From contig NC_092193.1 in the NCBI RefSeq assembly GCF_043641665.1, forward strand, positions 18,290,817 to 18,354,816: a stretch of DNA of 64,000 bases, read 5' to 3'. The position numbers were made by a program, and so were the translations under genes. Source of the stretch: Enoplosus armatus. Lineage: Eukaryota > Chordata > Actinopteri > Centrarchiformes > Enoplosidae. This document shows positions 63,339 through 64,000 of this stretch, one piece after another. Under the pieces are notes generated by a model, which saw nothing but the letters and a program-made list of their open reading frames with translations, was not told the origin of the DNA and made no database searches. Each line of letters opens with the position of its first letter. Position 1 is the stretch's first letter.

Positions 63339-64000
63339 ATCCCATTTCATTCATTTTTCCACTTCCTCCTCCCTGCACAAGTGGCTTGAGAGAATTAGAC
63401 AGCAGGGAAATCAATGGGTTGTCCCTGAGGTCCTGAGAAAAAGGGGGCTGTGGCTGTTACAAGTGGGAGAAAAAGAGCTTGTCATTTTCAGACGTTTAAT
63501 TAATTTCCCAGGTCCCTGATGCTGACGGCTGCAGGATTTAGAGGAAGGACAGCTGTGAGGGAGGGATGGATTGAACAAGTGCCCTGGTGAGGTTTGTATG
63601 ATGCTTCACATCAACTTTAGATGTACCAAACTGCAAACAGTGCTCCATTAATTTCATTTTCTCTTCCTTGTTGGAAAAAAAGTCAACTTAAAAGTGAAAA
63701 TACCAATGTTTTGCCATCAGCTTCTATGCTAAGCTTACAGCAATTACACAATGTGTTTTAAAGTTTAGCTGTGAGATTGCGCCTGCTGTTCACTACCACC
63801 ACCAGCTGTCAGCTGTTAACTACCTGTCTGAAAATGATGTGAGACGAAACACCTGGAGAGTTTATATATAGAAAGATTCATAACTCTTTTTCGTCTTTTA
63901 TGAACAGCAAGAAGCCACACAGCCTTTCTGCATGAATTGCATGCTCTAAAAGGGTCAGCAGACTCAAATTGCAAACGAGTGAACCCTTTGTCACTCTTTT
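62427..64000. other. Intergenic, no gene seen
   Basis: Only the long CA microsatellite at 63286 was identified. Confidence 0.55.
63286..63336. repeat. (CA)n microsatellite
   Basis: A pure CA run of 51 bases, the longest in the window. Confidence 0.97.

Overview
The window is a stretch of vertebrate genomic DNA, most likely from a ray-finned fish and probably a percomorph teleost. It is AT-leaning, full of dinucleotide microsatellites, and carries the usual teleost mix of decayed transposons: a Tc1/mariner copy, fold-back MITEs built around a 'GCTAAGCTAAGCTAACC' core, piggyBac-like and hAT-like MITEs, and jockey/L2-type LINE fragments. There is no sign of prokaryotic gene organisation. The supplied sequence has almost no coding content.

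The only protein-coding gene I can support is the 3' half of an opsin on the + strand. One exon (23700-23933) encodes the third cytoplasmic loop edge, TM6 and TM7, including the CWLPY motif, the retinal-binding lysine and NPVIY. The terminal exon (38781-39068) encodes helix 8 and the cytoplasmic tail and ends at a TGA stop. Sequence character and exon structure fit the teleost multiple tissue (TMT) opsins, relatives of encephalopsin/OPN3. The two exons are both in phase 0 and are separated by a 14.8 kb intron. The exons for the N-terminus and TM1-TM5 were not found, so if they lie upstream the preceding intron exceeds 23.7 kb. A good AATAAA signal at 40724 suggests a 3' UTR of about 1.7 kb.

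Layout: 1-23699 is intron (or, if upstream exons are elsewhere, unassigned non-coding DNA). It holds microsatellites, one 18-bp perfect hairpin, a degenerate tandem-repeat block, a decayed LINE piece, a transposon-derived element with 'TATAGACCC' ends, and two fold-back MITE copies. The 23934-38780 intron holds two more fold-back MITEs, a complete but dead Tc1-like transposon (27088-28637) flanked by TA, a further MITE, and a SINE-like tail. From about 40.75 kb to the end is intergenic sequence with a sense-strand LINE 3' end (43.4-44.3 kb), an antisense LINE (51.4-52.9 kb) lying between two diverged direct repeats, a piggyBac-like MITE bounded by TTAA (54.2-55.1 kb) and a hAT-like MITE (62.1-62.4 kb).

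I found no convincing novel multi-gene system. The most useful second-look items are the opsin's structure and subtype, the element at 20.8-21.7 kb, two unexplained hairpins, and one unexplained 110-codon open frame inside the opsin intron.
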